Shown here: positions 21,733 through 32,939 of the stretch, in pieces
Layout: the number at the start of each line of letters is the position of its first letter
Numbering within the stretch: the stretch's first letter is position 1
Made by a program: the position numbers and the translations under genes
The notes under the pieces: model-generated
What the model was told of the DNA's origin: nothing
Seen by the model: only the letters and a program-made list of their open reading frames with translations
The model's database searches: none
Origin: Hysterangium stoloniferum
Taxonomy: Eukaryota > Basidiomycota > Agaricomycetes > Hysterangiales > Hysterangiaceae
DNA: 64,000 nt
Assembly: GCA_015178975.1 (NCBI GenBank)
Contig: WHVD01000166.1
Location: 62,001-126,000 of the forward strand
Direction of reading: 5' to 3'

Positions 21733-22677
21733 GTATAGATCTAAGTTAAAAGGGAGAAAGGCACTCTAGTTGGGGTGGCCAATGGTAACTAAGTCAATTG
21801 GGGGGCTGACAATAGAGATTGTATGTACATACATACTAGTCAGGAGGTCTAACTTTATAATTGTAGTGGAGCTTGGCTTCAATGTACATATGTATTGTGC
21901 CCTCATACATATGAACTGTTGGGTACTCTGGTATTTCAAACAGAGCAGATAGTATGATAGAAACAGAGATCAACACTTAACTCAATCAACTGGAGGGCCA
22001 AATTACTAAGAGACATGAGGTAAAGGGTTGTGGCTTGCTGAAGGCACCTTTGAGGGTATTATAATAGGTGTAATAGGACTGAGAACTGGAAGGTGGTAAT
22101 CTAAGTCAATTTTCAAACTGAGAAAACTGTAGCATACATGAAGGAACTCTATACTACAGGGAGATGGATGATCAGAGGGCCAATTCAGAGAAATGAGAGT
22201 GATGATAGGTCAAAAATGTAAACAAGACTAAATACAACATAGCAAAGTATACTGAAAAGGTGTGAGGTGCCAGATGGGATATGTATGTGGAACAGTGATG
22301 GGGGGAGCAAATGGAATGGAGATGGGACAGAAAGCTAATGTGCTATAATTCAACAAAATGAGTGTTGGGGGCACTGCAGATGGTGTTACTGTGAGCAGGG
22401 GTACCAATAGTAGGAAAATGGAGGGTTACAAAACTAAAAACAGCATGCAGGGGTCTAAAATGATGGGGATCTTAACAATCAATAGCAGAGCTGAATTATG
22501 AAATATAAGCCTTTTGAACCATCTTAAACTACACAGTATCATCCCATTTGCATTCATGCATCTTATTCCACATGTTCCAGGTTTACAGGATCTTACCTTT
22601 CTCAGATTAATGATAATTCTCCTTGTCATTAATGTGACTTACCTTAGTTACACAATCCAAATGAAAGCTATTCATTC
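21733..22677. other. No gene seen; diverged LTR-like sequence
   Basis: AT-rich sequence. A decayed LTR core (GCTTGGCTTCAATGTACA...TGTGCCCTCATAC) at about 21870-21905 suggests an old Ty3 LTR in minus sense whose ends I cannot define. Short open frames here have no recognisable domain. Confidence 0.4.
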
Positions 22678-22682
22678 CTTTT

Positions 22683-23494
22683 TGTTATGACTGGAAAACC
22701 TGCCAGACTCCAGGCACTACCCTATATGCACCCACACCCTTTATGCACCAGTTATCAGTTACTGGAATACCCACTGGAACCTGGATGTCAGACCTGTCCA
22801 TGCCCGACCTTTGTTATCTCATGTACCAGTCACTGGAATACCTGCTGGACCCCATGCATGTCATCCCTGTCTATCCCTGCCCCTGTCCTATGCATCAGTC
22901 ACTGGATCCACTCAGAAAACCTGTCAGTTCTCTAACTGAGACCCATTCCTGTTATGGTCAAATGACCTGTCACGTTTTGGACTCTGCTCCTGCCCCATTC
23001 CTGTTATGGTCTAATGACCTGTCATGTTTTGGACTCCACTCTGTTCCTAACACCAAATTTGGTGTTTACTTATCTTGTTCATGATTACTAGTTTGGACTT
23101 CATTATTACTGGATTTGGTATGACATACATTCCACAGTCTATATAGTCTGGCAGATGTTGTACATACAATCCAGTCAGAAAATCAGCTTATATTTCCACC
23201 AGTAATCTCAGTACATTTTCTGCTCTATTTCTCTTTGAAACACACCACTATTTACTGTACCTCGTCAGAGCCTGTGGGCTCTGACCTATCTATCACTCGA
23301 CCTCCAACCCATCACTGCCTGACCCCTCAACCCACCAACCACTCCTGGACTCCCCAGGATTCCTGTCCGCCCATCCAAAATTGGATGACATGATCTCATG
23401 AGGGTGCAGCCTATAAGCTGAAGCCAAGTCCTACTGGCTTTCCCGCAGGTTTCTCCAGAAACCCTCCAATAAGCTCCACATGCACTCCTTAACA
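22683..23494 (+). mobile_element. Solo LTR, Ty3 family I, CpG-depleted
   Basis: 812 bp, starts TGTTATGACT, ends CCTTAACA, flanked by CTTTT (22678-22682, 23495-23499). It keeps the AGTCAGAAAAT start region, the AACACCAAATTTGGTGTT palindrome (about 23049) and the U5 core (about 23395-23430). Many CpG sites of the element B LTR are TG or CA here, so it is an older copy. Confidence 0.92.
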
Positions 23495-23649
23495 CTTTTC
23501 CCATATTCTATTCTACCTTTAAATACTCACAAATAAGACCATAAATTAATAGACTACTGACACACTCAGCCCTTTCATATATCATAGTTGTTGTCTTTAA
23601 GTTGCTGCTAAGTACTTAAGGATTCTCAACAAAAGTGATACATTACAGG

Positions 23650-24471
23650 TTGGGATGGGGTGGATCAAGTCTATCAAGTGAGAACTGTGCATCCATAGCT
23701 CTAGTTTGTTGTAGCCTAGTACCTGTTAGGTATTGTTTTCAACCTCCTAAACTTCCTATGATTTTGCGATATGGGAGTTTCACCATTTCCTCACGTTCTT
23801 CTTCTGTTTCTGGATGTGTAATAGATTGGAAGTTGATTCCTAGTGCAATAGGGGACCAAACTGGTCTTGAATTCTGTACATTAAATTTCTTTGTGATGTT
23901 TTCGATGTATTCCTTTTGTGATATGAATACTGACTTCAAATCAGTTTCCCGACAAATACTTGTTCCCAAGATCCAGTGAGCATCTCCTTCGCTCGAAATT
24001 CCAAATCATTCGCTAAATGCCTTTTCGAGATCTAAGAGTCATTTTTCGTCAGCGACAGCTGTTGCGTCATCCACCCAAAAGGTAACCACGGCCCAACTTC
24101 TGTCATCCCATGTTTTGAAGAATGCAGCACTATCAAAGTCAGAACAGTATTAAATAAGTTCCTTAACCATAAAATCATATAACTTTTTTCTCCACTCATT
24201 GCCTCCTTGTTTCGTGCCATACAGGGCCTTCAATAATGGTAATGCAAGGTGCTCTTTTCTGGGTTCTTCAAACCCTTCTGGTTGTTGAACCCAAACTTTT
24301 TCCTTCATTGTCCCATGTAAGTATGCTGACTTTACATCGAATTGACGTATGGCTGAATTCGTTATACCTCCCAGTGCTATCAAGATTCGGAATGTTTCCC
24401 ATTTCATAACTGCTAGGGTTACTATTCTCATTATAAATGCAGTTATCGGTGGGGGTTATCATAACGATCAT
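23650..24471 (-). pseudogene. pol: 3' fragment of a copia pol (reverse transcriptase)
   Basis: The minus strand shows RVT_2-type reverse transcriptase marks in order: QFDVKSAYLHGTMKEKVWVQQPEGFEE, spelled only in part here (DVKSAYLHG, QQPEGFEE, ALYGTKQGGNEW), then FISQKEYIENITKKF and LPYRKIIGSL. Frames are broken (24431-24150, 24220-24032, 23969-23739). The RNase H end and 3' LTR are missing. It is probably the rest of the copia element at 26770-29792, from which it is separated by 2.3 kb containing an F-box gene. Confidence 0.75.
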
Positions 24472-24474
24472 TCA

Positions 24475-25343
24475 CTTAATAATAAATGTTGAATGCGCGG
24501 GTTTCCATCACTTTCAATATATATGAGCATTGTGTTTTAACGAGTGTCTTTGCACCCCAATCGTAAGTAGCAGGGTGGCGGCTGGCCATTTTCGCGCTGT
24601 GGGGGCTTGGGAGATTCTTAATTCCGTCAGTGTCTCTTACCCACACTTGACCCAAGCGGCCATCTTCATCGAGTACATCATTCCCCGTCCTGGCCTGAAC
24701 TTACTGTAGGTCTATACCCAGGGCTTAGGCCCAGGCTATAGTACCATGGTCGATCGCGGCGATAGCTGTACAGTTAATGTGTATATTTCAAACCAGCCAA
24801 GAGACAGTAGAGCACTCTAAGCTGTAAGTGGATCACACAACATATATGATAGCTACCTCAATGAAAGCCACATCCGAGGTAATAATTGTATAGATAATGC
24901 ATTAAAATATGTACCGTTGGGATATATATAAGATGAGGTAATGCAGTTTAAGCCTGACCCAGCCTGGGCCCTGTAGTCAAATGAGAAAATAAAAAATAAT
25001 TTTGTATAATTGCTAGCTACCTACAGCTAGCTATTATACTAAATAAATCAGAATTAATTAGTGATATTTTAGATGTGGGATTTCGAGTTGCCTGCCCTAC
25101 TACATAGCATTAGTCAGCCGCTGACTTGTTATGCTGGAATACTGTATGATGGGGTCACCGGGAATGTTTGATCGGACAAATGCAACTTGCCCGAATTCTT
25201 TAGTGATCGTAGGTTTCACCCAGTGTCACTGTGTGACAATCTCCTCTATTGAGCGCCATCATAGTTTTTAAACTCCGACCAAGGTCACCTGAAGAGAAAT
25301 TACAAGTTCACGACACCAAGCAGATTCCGGGTAATTCACGACT
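24475..25343. other. No gene seen upstream of the F-box gene
   Basis: No retroelement mark and no convincing ORF. It contains short palindromes such as TAGCTACCTACAGCTAGCTA-like text near 25016-25040. Base use differs from the flanking copia fragments, so this is likely host DNA. A TATATATATAC stretch at about 25345 lies just before the F-box start. Confidence 0.4.
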
Positions 25344-25364
25344 TTATATATATACCTCTTCTAT

Positions 25365-26757
25365 ATGCCGACGTCTCTTCTCGACCTACCTGAAGAAATT
25401 CTGGAGGCCTGCGTTGGTTACGTGGCGCTGGATAATCCTCACTTCTACGGCTCTACAACTGACATATTCGATACTGAAGGCGTGGTATTCGGCCCTCCCA
25501 GAGATATCCTACATTTGCGACTGGTATGTCGAAAGCTTCGTCGTATTTGTGAATCAAGGATATGGGCTGCGATCAATCTCGAGTATAATGGGGAACCTTG
25601 GGGTGCAAACCGCGTCGCCGGGTGGAGGTATTATACCACTGAAAATAAATCAAATTATATTCGTCATGTTCGTGCACTGTCAATAACATATTGCCCTCTG
25701 TTCAAACTGCAGGAACATGATGTCGAGATAGAGGTCTTATCCTTGCTGCCACTCGTCACTCAAGCCAAGAACCTTCGCCTACTGCGAGTGGATATACCCG
25801 ATATATCCGAATCTCCTGATGCAGATGAGGATTGTAACGAGATCGTCAACGCTCTTCTGCGGCAACCTTTATTGCAAACAGTTATTATGCGAGACATATG
25901 CCGATTGAAATTACTCCCACTCGCTCCTCCGCATTTACGAATACCACGCACTTTTTTCCTTGCTCCCACTCACACCACAACTTCAAGCTTTGGCCATTCC
26001 GGAAAGTAATTACCCTCAGTCATTTCCTTCAAATACATTATTACCTTGGGGGACGTTGCGGGAGTTGGAAATATGTGGTGGGTTTGAGAACATTTTAATC
26101 AACCTTTGGTAATATTTCGGCTTCGCTTTCATTCACATTAGGATCAACTAACAACTGAACACTAGTGCTGGAAGAATATGCACCAAGATAGGCATGTGCC
26201 GTTAAAGGAAGTATCGCTTTACGGCACTGTTGTAGAGTCAGCCCAGATCGCACAGTTCCTCCAAATATTTGGAGGCATCCCTCTCACAACATTGTACCTT
26301 GAGTGCCTGAGGGTTATCGATGGTGTCGTTCTGAAGGACATTGTGAATGCATTTCCAAAATTGCAGCGATTGATTATACGCTCGAAACGCCTTAACACGC
26401 AGTGGGAATTTGATCTCGTGAGTCTTACAGGCGAACACCTTTGAATCAGTGACTTGGTTCTTAAATATTTGCCATTATAATACTTTGGTTACAGGAAGAA
26501 CTTGTAGAGCGTTTTTCCAACCTTCAAGACCTGGAATACTTGGGTTGGGACTACACTTCTGTTCTTACTGGCCTAGCTAGCGTGTACGAGACAGGAAATG
26601 AGGAAGACGACTTGCGAATAACAAATAGAGCCATCGTACCTTTAATGGCTTTGGTTTGTCCACGTCTCCAAGTGGTGGAGTATTTCCACGCCGAATTTTC
26701 GCATGCCTTCAGCATACAACGTGACGACCTAGGAGACGTCGACCATGTTGACTGGCG
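25365..26757 (+). pseudogene. F-box / leucine-rich protein gene, frameshifted and truncated
   Basis: It starts with an F-box: LPEEILEACVGYV at residues 7-19 and LHLRLVCRKLRRI at about 49-61, the SKP1-binding fold of SCF ubiquitin ligases. Leucine-rich stretches follow (VLSLLPLVTQAKNLRLL, LRELEICGGFENIL, LTTLYLECLRVIDGVV, PRLQVVEYFHAEF). The frame changes near 25930-25945. Introns are likely at about 26109-26165 and at 26416-26493 (GTGAGT...TTACAG). The reading stops being F-box-like near 26757, where copia sequence begins. TATA-like sequence lies just upstream of the ATG. The frameshift and lost 3' end suggest a pseudogene. Confidence 0.65.
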
Positions 26758-26769
26758 GCGCTCTGGAGG

Positions 26770-28935
26770 TTTGTTTTATGGTCACACTCTTCAACAGTTC
26801 CCGTCTTCAAAATTCGCGTTCCGGGTGGCAGTTCTTCGGGTGGTCCGAACACATCATGATCCAACATATTTTGCCATTCTACTTGTCGCACCTTCTCCCA
26901 TGTGGCTCCTTCTTCTCCTGGCATGTTTAATGCCTCCTGGATCATCAGATTACTTCCTATGGCAGAATACATAATGAGTCCTTCATCGTGTCCAGCTTCT
27001 TCCTTACTGCTAAAATTGCATTTCCAGCTATATTTCCGGATCGTGACATTCCACATGAGATATCAGGTATGTTTGAAACTAGCTGTGACCAATCTGATGA
27101 TGTACTGATTTCTTTTCCTTTTTCATCAGTGGGTCTTGGACACAGAGGAATTTGTATTGTAAGCCTAGGCTGTGGTTCGTCTGGCATCGCCTTTAATTGA
27201 GGTTCGTGAATCTCCTTTGTATCTGCAATATTTCTGAATTGTCCTTCATCTCCGTACAGGACCGGTGATGGCAATGTCATTGTGTTTTCATGGACTATTG
27301 CATCTCGTACCTTTTCAATACATCTAGACCCAGGATACCATACCAAGTAACCAGTGGAGTATGGTTCATATCTGACCATATAGCCCATTTTAGAACGTGA
27401 GTCTAATTTCTGCCATTTTTGTCTAGGGATAGTGACGCTAACTGGACTGCCAAAAATTTGTAAATGGGATAGATCTGGCCTCTCTCTGGTAACATGTTTG
27501 ATTGGTGTGTCCATCATTTGTTCGAGTCGGACTTCGGTTTTTCAGGTATGCCATTGTCTTGACAGCTATTGACCAAAGGAGCTTGGGCAGTTTTGACAAA
27601 TATAACATTGATCGGCCCCCCTCAGAAATCATGTGTATACCCCTTTCTGTGATTCCATTTTGCTGAGGCATATAAGGAACTGATGTGAACAATATTCCCT
27701 TGGACAATAAATATCCCTTGATTTCCAAATTGATGAATTCGGTCCCATTGTCTGCCATTACACCTTGGACTTTCACATCAAACTGCATCTCAAGTTTCTG
27801 TATGTATTCTCGTATTTTCTGAATAGCCTCCAATTTGCTTGCTAACATTTCAATCCATACAGCACGTGAGTAATCGTCAATGATTATTATGAAATATTGT
27901 TTCTTATCAAAGCTTATTGTCTCCATCAGTCCAGCTAAATCCATGTGAAGGAGTTCTCTGATTTGTGTCACTCGAGTTCAGCCAGTTTTAAATGGAGTTC
28001 AATGTTGTTTTCCTTCAATGCAAGCAATACAATCTGCTTCAAATTCCTCATAATCGTTGATTTCTATTCCAGATGCGAAATGCTGCGCCAGATTTCAGAT
28101 GGCAGCTGTGTGTAGATGGCCCAATCGCTGATGCCATAACATCAAGTTGCTTGGCAATTTCGTGGAATACGCTACAGGTATGTTGTCCAAATTTTCTTGT
28201 AATTTGCCTTCTGATAAATTCGTATATCCACATATTGATGATGAGGTGGGAATCATCCTGAATTGGAATGGGTACACATTCCCTTTTTCGACGGCTTCAC
28301 CTAAGGTTCATCCATTCATGTTGATAATTCTTGAACTGTTTATATTCAGATTGACTTGATATCTGTCTTTGAAAAGCTGTGTGGGATTCAATAATCGTAC
28401 CTTGGCTTCAGGTGTCCATTTGACATTTGGAATTTCACCTATGAATTCTGGTCCAAAACTCAACATGTTAAATTTCAATGTTTGGACACCCTTGGCGTAA
28501 ATGTAACCACCATTCACTGTTTGAATCTTCTTCGGTACATTATATGCCATAAAATTGTGTAAGTCCTGGATATTTGGCACATAATATCCTGACAATGCAG
28601 AATCCAGCAAATATTTATGTTGAGTCGTATCTTTACCCATGAAAAATACAGAATCCACTGCTGTAAACATCCCTCAACTTGAAACTGAGGTTGATGGATT
28701 ATCAGGTGTGTTAGCCAGCCTTTTGTCCCATTTTGATTGTCCTCCCGATTGCTGAAGATTCTTCTTTTTCCTTTTTGGACAATTTTGTGCCAATGGGACA
28801 AATCTCCACACTTGTAGCATCCTTGTGAACTTCTATTATTTGGCCTGCCTCGTCCCAGGTTCCCCCATCCACACTGGAATCGTCTGCAGGACCTGATTGG
28901 ATCACCTCGAGTGTGAAATCCAGAACCGTCTGCAA
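26770..28935 (-). pseudogene. pol: 5' half of a copia pol: protease, integrase, start of RT
   Basis: Reading down the minus strand: a knuckle-like CYKCGDLSHWH (last ligand lost) near 28800, a protease-like LLDSALSGYYV, a GAG-pre-integrase stretch MLWHQRLGHLH (28277-28095), then an rve integrase core with HMDLAG, VMADNGTEF and PQQNGITERG (the D, D, E residues, 27971-27438), KNRSPT, and the RT beginning (EWQNMLDHDVF) ending near 26770. Several frameshifts break it. The missing piece up to 24471 is replaced by the F-box segment. Confidence 0.8.
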
Positions 28936-28969
28936 ACCCAGGGTGTATTTCTTTTCATATTTCGATTTG

Positions 28970-29542
28970 TCAAAGCTTGTTAACGATTTCTTCGACAGTG
29001 TCCTTATTGTAGTTGATTGTTGTTGACATGATATCGAAATCTTCTGGGAGTGTGCTCATGAAAAGGCTAAGGTAATCAGGGTCTACAATGCTGTGTCCTG
29101 CTTCTAACAATTTGATTTGAATAGAATCCATTTGGGCCTTATACTCGATTATTCCAGTACCATCATACCTCATACGTATGAGTTCGGAGAGTAACGTTGC
29201 CCTACTGTTAGCAAGACGTGTTCTGTAAGTATTTTTCAGTTTGTTCCAAGCGTCAACAGGATTATCATTAGTCATAATAGCTACCCTTGGTTCATCTTCT
29301 ACGCACAACATTATTTCACTATACACCCTCTTCTTTTGAAGCACCCAGGCTTCTTCAATTTCCAATTCATCTTTCGTCAGGGCATCCAATTTAACGCACA
29401 TGGGATCTGCCAATTCTCCAGTTAGTACAGTCTTCATACTTGCACTCCATGTAAAGTAGTTGTCCTTTCGTAGCTTCAGAAAGACTTGATATGCGCTTCC
29501 AGTACTCGATTCGTAGTCCTTGATCTTCTCCAAGGTAGACAT
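28970..29542 (-). CDS. gag: Copia Gag, N-terminal part, open
   Basis: 190 codons, starting MSTLEKIKDYESS about 60 nt after the 5' LTR. The marks LRKDNYFTWSASMKTVL, AWNKLKNTY and LLSELIRMRYDG, with a helical pattern, fit a Ty1/copia Gag (UBN2 type). The frame closes at 28970 before the knuckle region, which lies in another frame, so the full gag is broken. It differs clearly from the Gag at 20422-21390 but belongs to the same broad fold. Confidence 0.75.
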   Translation of the reverse strand: MSTLEKIKDYESSTGSAYQVFLKLRKDNYFTWSASMKTVLTGELADPMCVKLDALTKDELEIEEAWVLQKKRVYSEIMLCVEDEPRVAIMTNDNPVDAWNKLKNTYRTRLANSRATLLSELIRMRYDGTGIIEYKAQMDSIQIKLLEAGHSIVDPDYLSLFMSTLPEDFDIMSTTINYNKDTVEEIVNKL

Positions 29543-29591
29543 GATTACAATTCTGAGTGATTCGAAGTTCTTTTACTAATAAGAAGGGCCA

Positions 29592-29603
29592 GGGCCCATA
29601 ACC
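29592..29603 (-). promoter_or_regulatory. Primer-binding site of the copia element
   Basis: On the minus strand GGTTATGGGCCC directly follows the 5' LTR end CTTCA. It is identical over 12 nt to the site of the gag-only element at 20322-20333 and can pair with an initiator tRNA-Met anticodon arm with one wobble. Confidence 0.65.
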
Positions 29604-29792
29604 TGAAGATTAATGAGTGTGAATAGTTGTTCGTTATTGTTCTTTATGCTAATTCTCGTATATATATATTGTACAGGTGGATAGAGTTTATCCACTAAGT
29701 GGATCAATACACCATACATAAGCCACATCATAAGCCACATCACCTATTGTATCATATGCACGGCTCCACTCATTCCAGTGCCTACACCTTCA
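29604..29792 (-). repeat. 5' LTR of the copia element (probable)
   Basis: The plus-strand text starts TGAAGATTAA and ends CACCTTCA, giving TGAAG...CTTCA inverted ends and 189 bp, close to the 162-bp LTR of the gag-only element. A run of TATATATATA lies inside. No second copy is visible because the 3' end is lost, so the outer boundary is inferred. Confidence 0.5.
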
Positions 29793-30660
29793 ACGCTCGT
29801 ATCTCAATAGGGATCCACATGACTAGTTGACTTCTACACAAACGATCTATAAAAAAAAATTTGAGCCAATATTTAATGATCTTCCCCGACAGAACATCAC
29901 TGTTGCTCCATTTGCTATGTAACACTGGATACTCACTCAGGTAATTGACTTCAAAAGGTTGAGCCGTGGATTAGGTGGGCTTGATGGGATGAAGATTAAG
30001 ACTAGCCTGCCTCAATCTTATTTTTATGCTGCACCAATCGATCTACTTTATATCCCCTTACTATTAGTGTAGATCGAGTGGAAGGTTTTCGTGATATTGT
30101 TCATGCTACCAACATAGAGGTCTACGTCAAATGTATTCATGCTGAATTCTCTCTCGAAATAACTGGATGTTCTTATGCCAAGGTATTAAGTCACATACTA
30201 TTCAGCATCGAAAATTTTCAGGTTTACACCAATCTGGCAGGCATTCGGAAGCCAAGTAATCAAGCAATGTAGAATAGTTTAGATTAACTGAAAGCGTTTG
30301 CAATAGTGCGAATCAGAATCACATCCACAAATCATGCAAGAGGGGGTATGCGACAGTACATGAACAAAAATGATTAATAGAGAGTATTTGCAACTAATAT
30401 AACTAAGCTCCTGTACAAGACTACATAGCTTAGTGCCAAATATACTGGTGGCCCACAGGTATCATCATATTGAGATTACTACCGAATGGCCAGAATTTGA
30501 ACAATAACATGGCCCATCCATGTTGAAATAGGCTCTTGCACTTTAATCCTATGTCAAGTCTATGTCAAGTCTATGTCAAGCTTACATGGACATACCAGGA
30601 CCTGTTGTCCCTGACACATATACTAACAGTTGAAGCTTATATTAGGGACAACCTTTTTAA
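29793..30660. other. No gene seen; small repeats
   Basis: The plus-strand frame 30078-30272 (64 codons) has no recognisable domain. TCTATGTCAAG is repeated three times near 30550-30580. AGAGAGTATTTGCAACTAAT at 30379 matches the end of the MITE-like element at 59512-59600. Confidence 0.4.
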
Positions 30661-30665
30661 CTGCT

Positions 30666-31085
30666 TGTGAAGGGTCGTGTATTCAGACGGCTCTGTATAC
30701 GAAGAATATCGACTATTGCAGTGCGATATTAGAGAGAGAGAGAGAGAGAGAGAGAGAGCTAGATGACAAGTTCAAGCCTGAGATGTTAGTTAGCTCAGAT
30801 AGTTCAGATAATGCTACTTATGTAGTAGCTGGCATGTTACCCTAATCACTGCTCGTAAGTAGACCTAGTTTAGTGTCTTATGAGTGGTGGTTTCTGGGTA
30901 AAAGTGTGTCTTTCTATTTGGTGCTGAGTGCACCTACAAGTATACACAGTGCTTCGAACTAATGAAATATGCAATATTCGAAGAATATAAAAGATAGAAA
31001 AATATAAATAAAATGTGTAAAATATAAATGAAATAAAAGGAGTGTTTTACCACAATGAAACTGTGGTAAAAGCATACTCCTCACA
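30666..31085 (-). repeat. 3' LTR of element F
   Basis: 420 bp. It contains an (AG)n run at about 30731-30758 and a perfect 10-bp stem, TTTTACCACA and TGTGGTAAAA, around a 7-nt loop (31045-31071) near the LTR start in its own sense. The partner copy 43892-44308 has a shorter (AG)n and a few substitutions. Confidence 0.9.
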
Positions 31086-31095
31086 GTGCCCCCCC
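31086..31095 (-). promoter_or_regulatory. Polypurine tract of element F
   Basis: On the minus strand a run of seven G followed by CAC touches the 3' LTR, the expected place for the plus-strand primer. Confidence 0.6.
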
Positions 31096-32560
31096 AGTTT
31101 GAAGGGATGTGCTATATGAAGTTCTGGAAAGCTTCGGGGATGCCCCCCAGGTCTCTTCCCCAAAATGCAAGGTGCCAAGACCCCAGTATTCGAAGAGAGG
31201 TTGGTGAGTTTAGGGGCGGTGAGGGAAGATATTGATGTGGAAAGGGGGAAAAAAAAAATGGATCCATTCTTTTCGTTCCAGGACCTAGTCGAGCACTCCT
31301 TCAGTCCTGAAATCCTTTAAACAGCAAGTAGGCCACACGATAGCCTCCTAGACACCATCAGAATCTCCTCCTCCCTAAATGAGTACTGGAGGAGGTTCAT
31401 AATGCTTCACTGCAGCCAGGTAGTATAAGGCTCAGGATTAGGATCTTGCCGTGCTGCTAGTCTATGGGACTTAGCAGCATACACAATATTGTGAGCCTTC
31501 CTGGCTGGGATGTGTACCCCATACCTCCTATACCATGGACCACTCGATAGCCTCCTTCTAGACACTGCTGCATTGTCTCCTTCCAGGGCATGAGGTGTTC
31601 TTCATAGTAGATGTCCTGTAGGCAGACAGGCTGTCACATAACTTGTTGGGCAGCGTGTCTTGGGATTAGGATCCTTCCATGCTGCTATGAGTCTTCCTGA
31701 CCGGGATGTGTACCCCATACCCCCTATACCACCCCCCTAATTTTTGTTGCGATATTGCTGTTCCGCAACAATCTCACAATAAAAATTTCTTCACGCATGG
31801 TCAGGTTACAGCCCATATTCCCGAAAGGTCTAGCCTATTCCAGGTCTAGAATGTGTCCAGTAATGCTTCAAGTAGGTGGGTGCGTCCAAAGGAAAAAGAA
31901 AAAATCATGGAATCGACTGAGTTCAGTACAATTGTAATAATAGATCCAAATACGGCACTGAGGTTGGGTCACATAGTTCTGTCCAGATGTATTTGATCTA
32001 GGTGTTGCCCCGCAAGTTATTGAACCTTTTGTAGCTAGTCGACCACTGACAAAGGTAAAGTAGAGGGGTGGAGGGGAAAGGGTCCATATGTGTTGGTGAG
32101 AAGTTATCAGGGTAGTGTTGCAAGGTGTCACACACCGAACCCGAATCTGCGAATGGCTGATCAGAAAGTGTCGCACGCCGAGCCTGAAAGTGTCACACGC
32201 CGAGCCTGAAAGTGTCGTACGCTGAGCCTGAAAGTCGCGAAGGTCAAGAAAGGCAAAGCTTCAACTATTTCAGTGCGAGGCTCTGACCATGAGGAAGGAT
32301 CTTGTTGAACAGTGTGCACCAAACCCATAAGTTGCAAAGGTCAGAAAGGCAAAGCTTTGACTATTTCAGTGCAAAGCTTCAGCAGAGGGGAAGGCTAAGA
32401 GTAGAAGACGGTGTGAAGGCTTTGTTGTAAGGTGACACGGCCATGTGTCCACATGTGTCCACAAGTTTTGGAGGTCAGTCCTTTAGCCTGTTTTGCGCTT
32501 GACTGTCGACCTCACGTTCTTGTCATTTGGAAGGACTGGGGTAAGGTACGTCCACCTCTT
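31096..32560. other. Internal non-coding region of element F
   Basis: No convincing gene. Two diverged copies of a segment with GATGTGTACCCCATACC and CTATACCA lie near 31507 and 31702. Three tandem copies of AGTGTCGCACGCCGAGCCTGA-like text (24-bp unit, here shortened) lie at about 32165-32240. Confidence 0.55.
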
Positions 32561-32939
32561 TGGCATCACCTTGCTCAGTGATGCTGTCCACACACTGACT
32601 TGTACACCTGCACAGCGCTCCCTCAACCTGCCACACAGTGTGCTCTCAGACCACACCCATGTCACACTGGCACACCTGCACACCCATGCACTCCACTTGT
32701 GCACTCGCACATCTTCAAACGCACCCAAATGTCTTCAAACCATGCCCACACAATGTACTTGCACACTCATGCAGCACACCCTCGTCTACACACATGGACC
32801 GCACTTGTGTACCTGTGCGGCATACTGGGATACCTACACAGTGCGGTTGTGCACCCATGCAGTGTAGTTGTGCCGTCGTGCACTTTCGTAGTCACGCCGT
32901 CGTGCACTCGTGCAGTTGCAGGTCGCGCACATGTGCGCC

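Noticed and set aside
25249..25686. 145-codon plus-strand frame overlapping the F-box start
   Set aside because: It overlaps the F-box frame, which has clear domain marks. This frame has none.
30666..31085. Two independent solo LTRs at 30666 and 43892
   Set aside because: The inner flanks do not match their own outer flanks, while the two outer flanks (CTGCT) match each other, so they bound one element.
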